From Pyramidobacter sp. (GTDB lineage Bacteria > Synergistota > Synergistia > Synergistales > Dethiosulfovibrionaceae), in NCBI GenBank assembly GCA_016286835.1, contig JAEEUD010000016.1:1-13546 (forward strand): a DNA stretch of 13,546 nucleotides. The letters are read 5' to 3'. Both the position numbers and the translations under genes were made by a program. Shown one piece after another: positions 13,274-13,546 of the stretch. Position 1 is the first letter of the stretch; every line of letters begins with the position of its first letter. The notes beneath the pieces were generated by a model. The model made no database searches. It was not told where the DNA came from and worked only from the letters and a program-made list of their open reading frames with translations.

Positions 13274-13546
13274 AGAGCTCATGCCCCGGATCAGCGGTGA
13301 TAAAGCAGCCTCATACTATATCGCAAACGTCCTGCGCGAAGCGATCTATCGCGGTATTCTGCGTGACGGCGAACAGTTGTTGCAAAATCAGCTTGCCGCG
13401 CGTATGGGAGTTTCCCCCATTCCTCTGCGCGAAGCGCTGAAACAGCTGGAAATCGAAGGCCTGGTCGAATTTCGCGGACGCCGCGGCGCGATCGTTTCCG
13501 GACTGACGTTGGAAGACGCGCGGGAAATCTACGATATGCTGGTATG
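13263..13546 (+). CDS. GntR-family transcriptional regulator (FCD-type likely), 3' end outside window
   Basis: The first 94 residues of a DNA-binding regulator are present; the gene runs off the window. The winged helix-turn-helix is complete: VLREAIYRGILRDGEQL (23-39), then LAARMGVSPIPLREALKQLE (44-63) as the recognition helix region, then EGLVEFRGRRGAIVSGLT (65-82) as the wing. The following DAREIYDM fits the start of the FCD ligand domain of FadR-type members, which usually bind small organic acids; no ligand can be named. In-frame upstream codons reach a stop with no alternative start, so ATG at 13263 is the earliest possible. AAGGAGA lies 12 nt upstream, a rather long spacing. It has its own promoter and so is not clearly part of the mutY unit. 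Confidence 0.88.
   Translation, partial: MTLEELMPRISGDKAASYYIANVLREAIYRGILRDGEQLLQNQLAARMGVSPIPLREALKQLEIEGLVEFRGRRGAIVSGLTLEDAREIYDMLV

Noticed and set aside
1..13546. A new defence, mobile or biosynthetic system
   Set aside because: Every sizeable gene belongs to a known housekeeping or common family, and no gap is long enough to hide a large unknown gene.

Overview
This is an ordinary bacterial housekeeping stretch, G+C-rich (I estimate about 60% by eye) with A+T-rich promoters. It carries one tRNA gene with an encoded CCA end. Protein style, gene order and composition would fit an anaerobic Synergistota-type bacterium (Pyramidobacter or a relative). That placement is an inference from general resemblance, with low to moderate confidence. 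I see no mobile element, phage gene, toxin, CRISPR array or defence gene.

Left block, + strand (1-6269): a de novo purine biosynthesis operon in the order purL (3' part only), purM, purN, purH, purD, purE. From the FGAR amidation step onward it encodes FGAM synthase (PurL), AIR synthase (PurM), the GAR transformylase that precedes PurL (PurN), the two last steps to IMP (PurH), the GAR synthetase at the start (PurD) and AIR carboxylation (PurE). Genes from purM to purD are overlapping or 6 bp apart. The two longer gaps (purL-purM and purD-purE) each begin with a perfect G+C-rich hairpin just after the stop codon, and purM may have an internal promoter. No purK, purC, purB or purF lies in the window. 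PurL and PurE both lack family residues that are normally kept.

Middle (6270-6616): a strong two-way terminator shared by purE and an oppositely transcribed tRNA-Arg(ACG). The tRNA has its own near-consensus promoter, and a weak terminator for the next minus-strand operon follows.

Minus-strand operon (11906 down to 6617): hypA, hypB, a Rep/PcrA-type helicase gene, coaE, a site-2-protease-like M50 peptidase gene and an AbrB-family membrane protein gene. Spacing is tight (20-bp overlap, 37-bp gap, 47-bp overlap, 3-bp gap, 4-bp gap), so they are probably co-transcribed, although their known roles differ: nickel delivery, DNA repair, CoA synthesis and membrane functions.

Right end, + strand: mutY (adenine glycosylase) is expressed divergently from hypA from an extended -10 promoter. 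It is followed by a GntR/FCD-type regulator gene that runs off the window and has its own promoter.

The most useful second looks are the missing catalytic-site histidine in PurE, the eroded motifs in the C-terminal half of PurL, the unusual cysteine spacing in the MutY iron-sulfur loop, and an identical 16-nt translation start element in front of both uvrD-like and mutY. I did not find a convincing new biological system.
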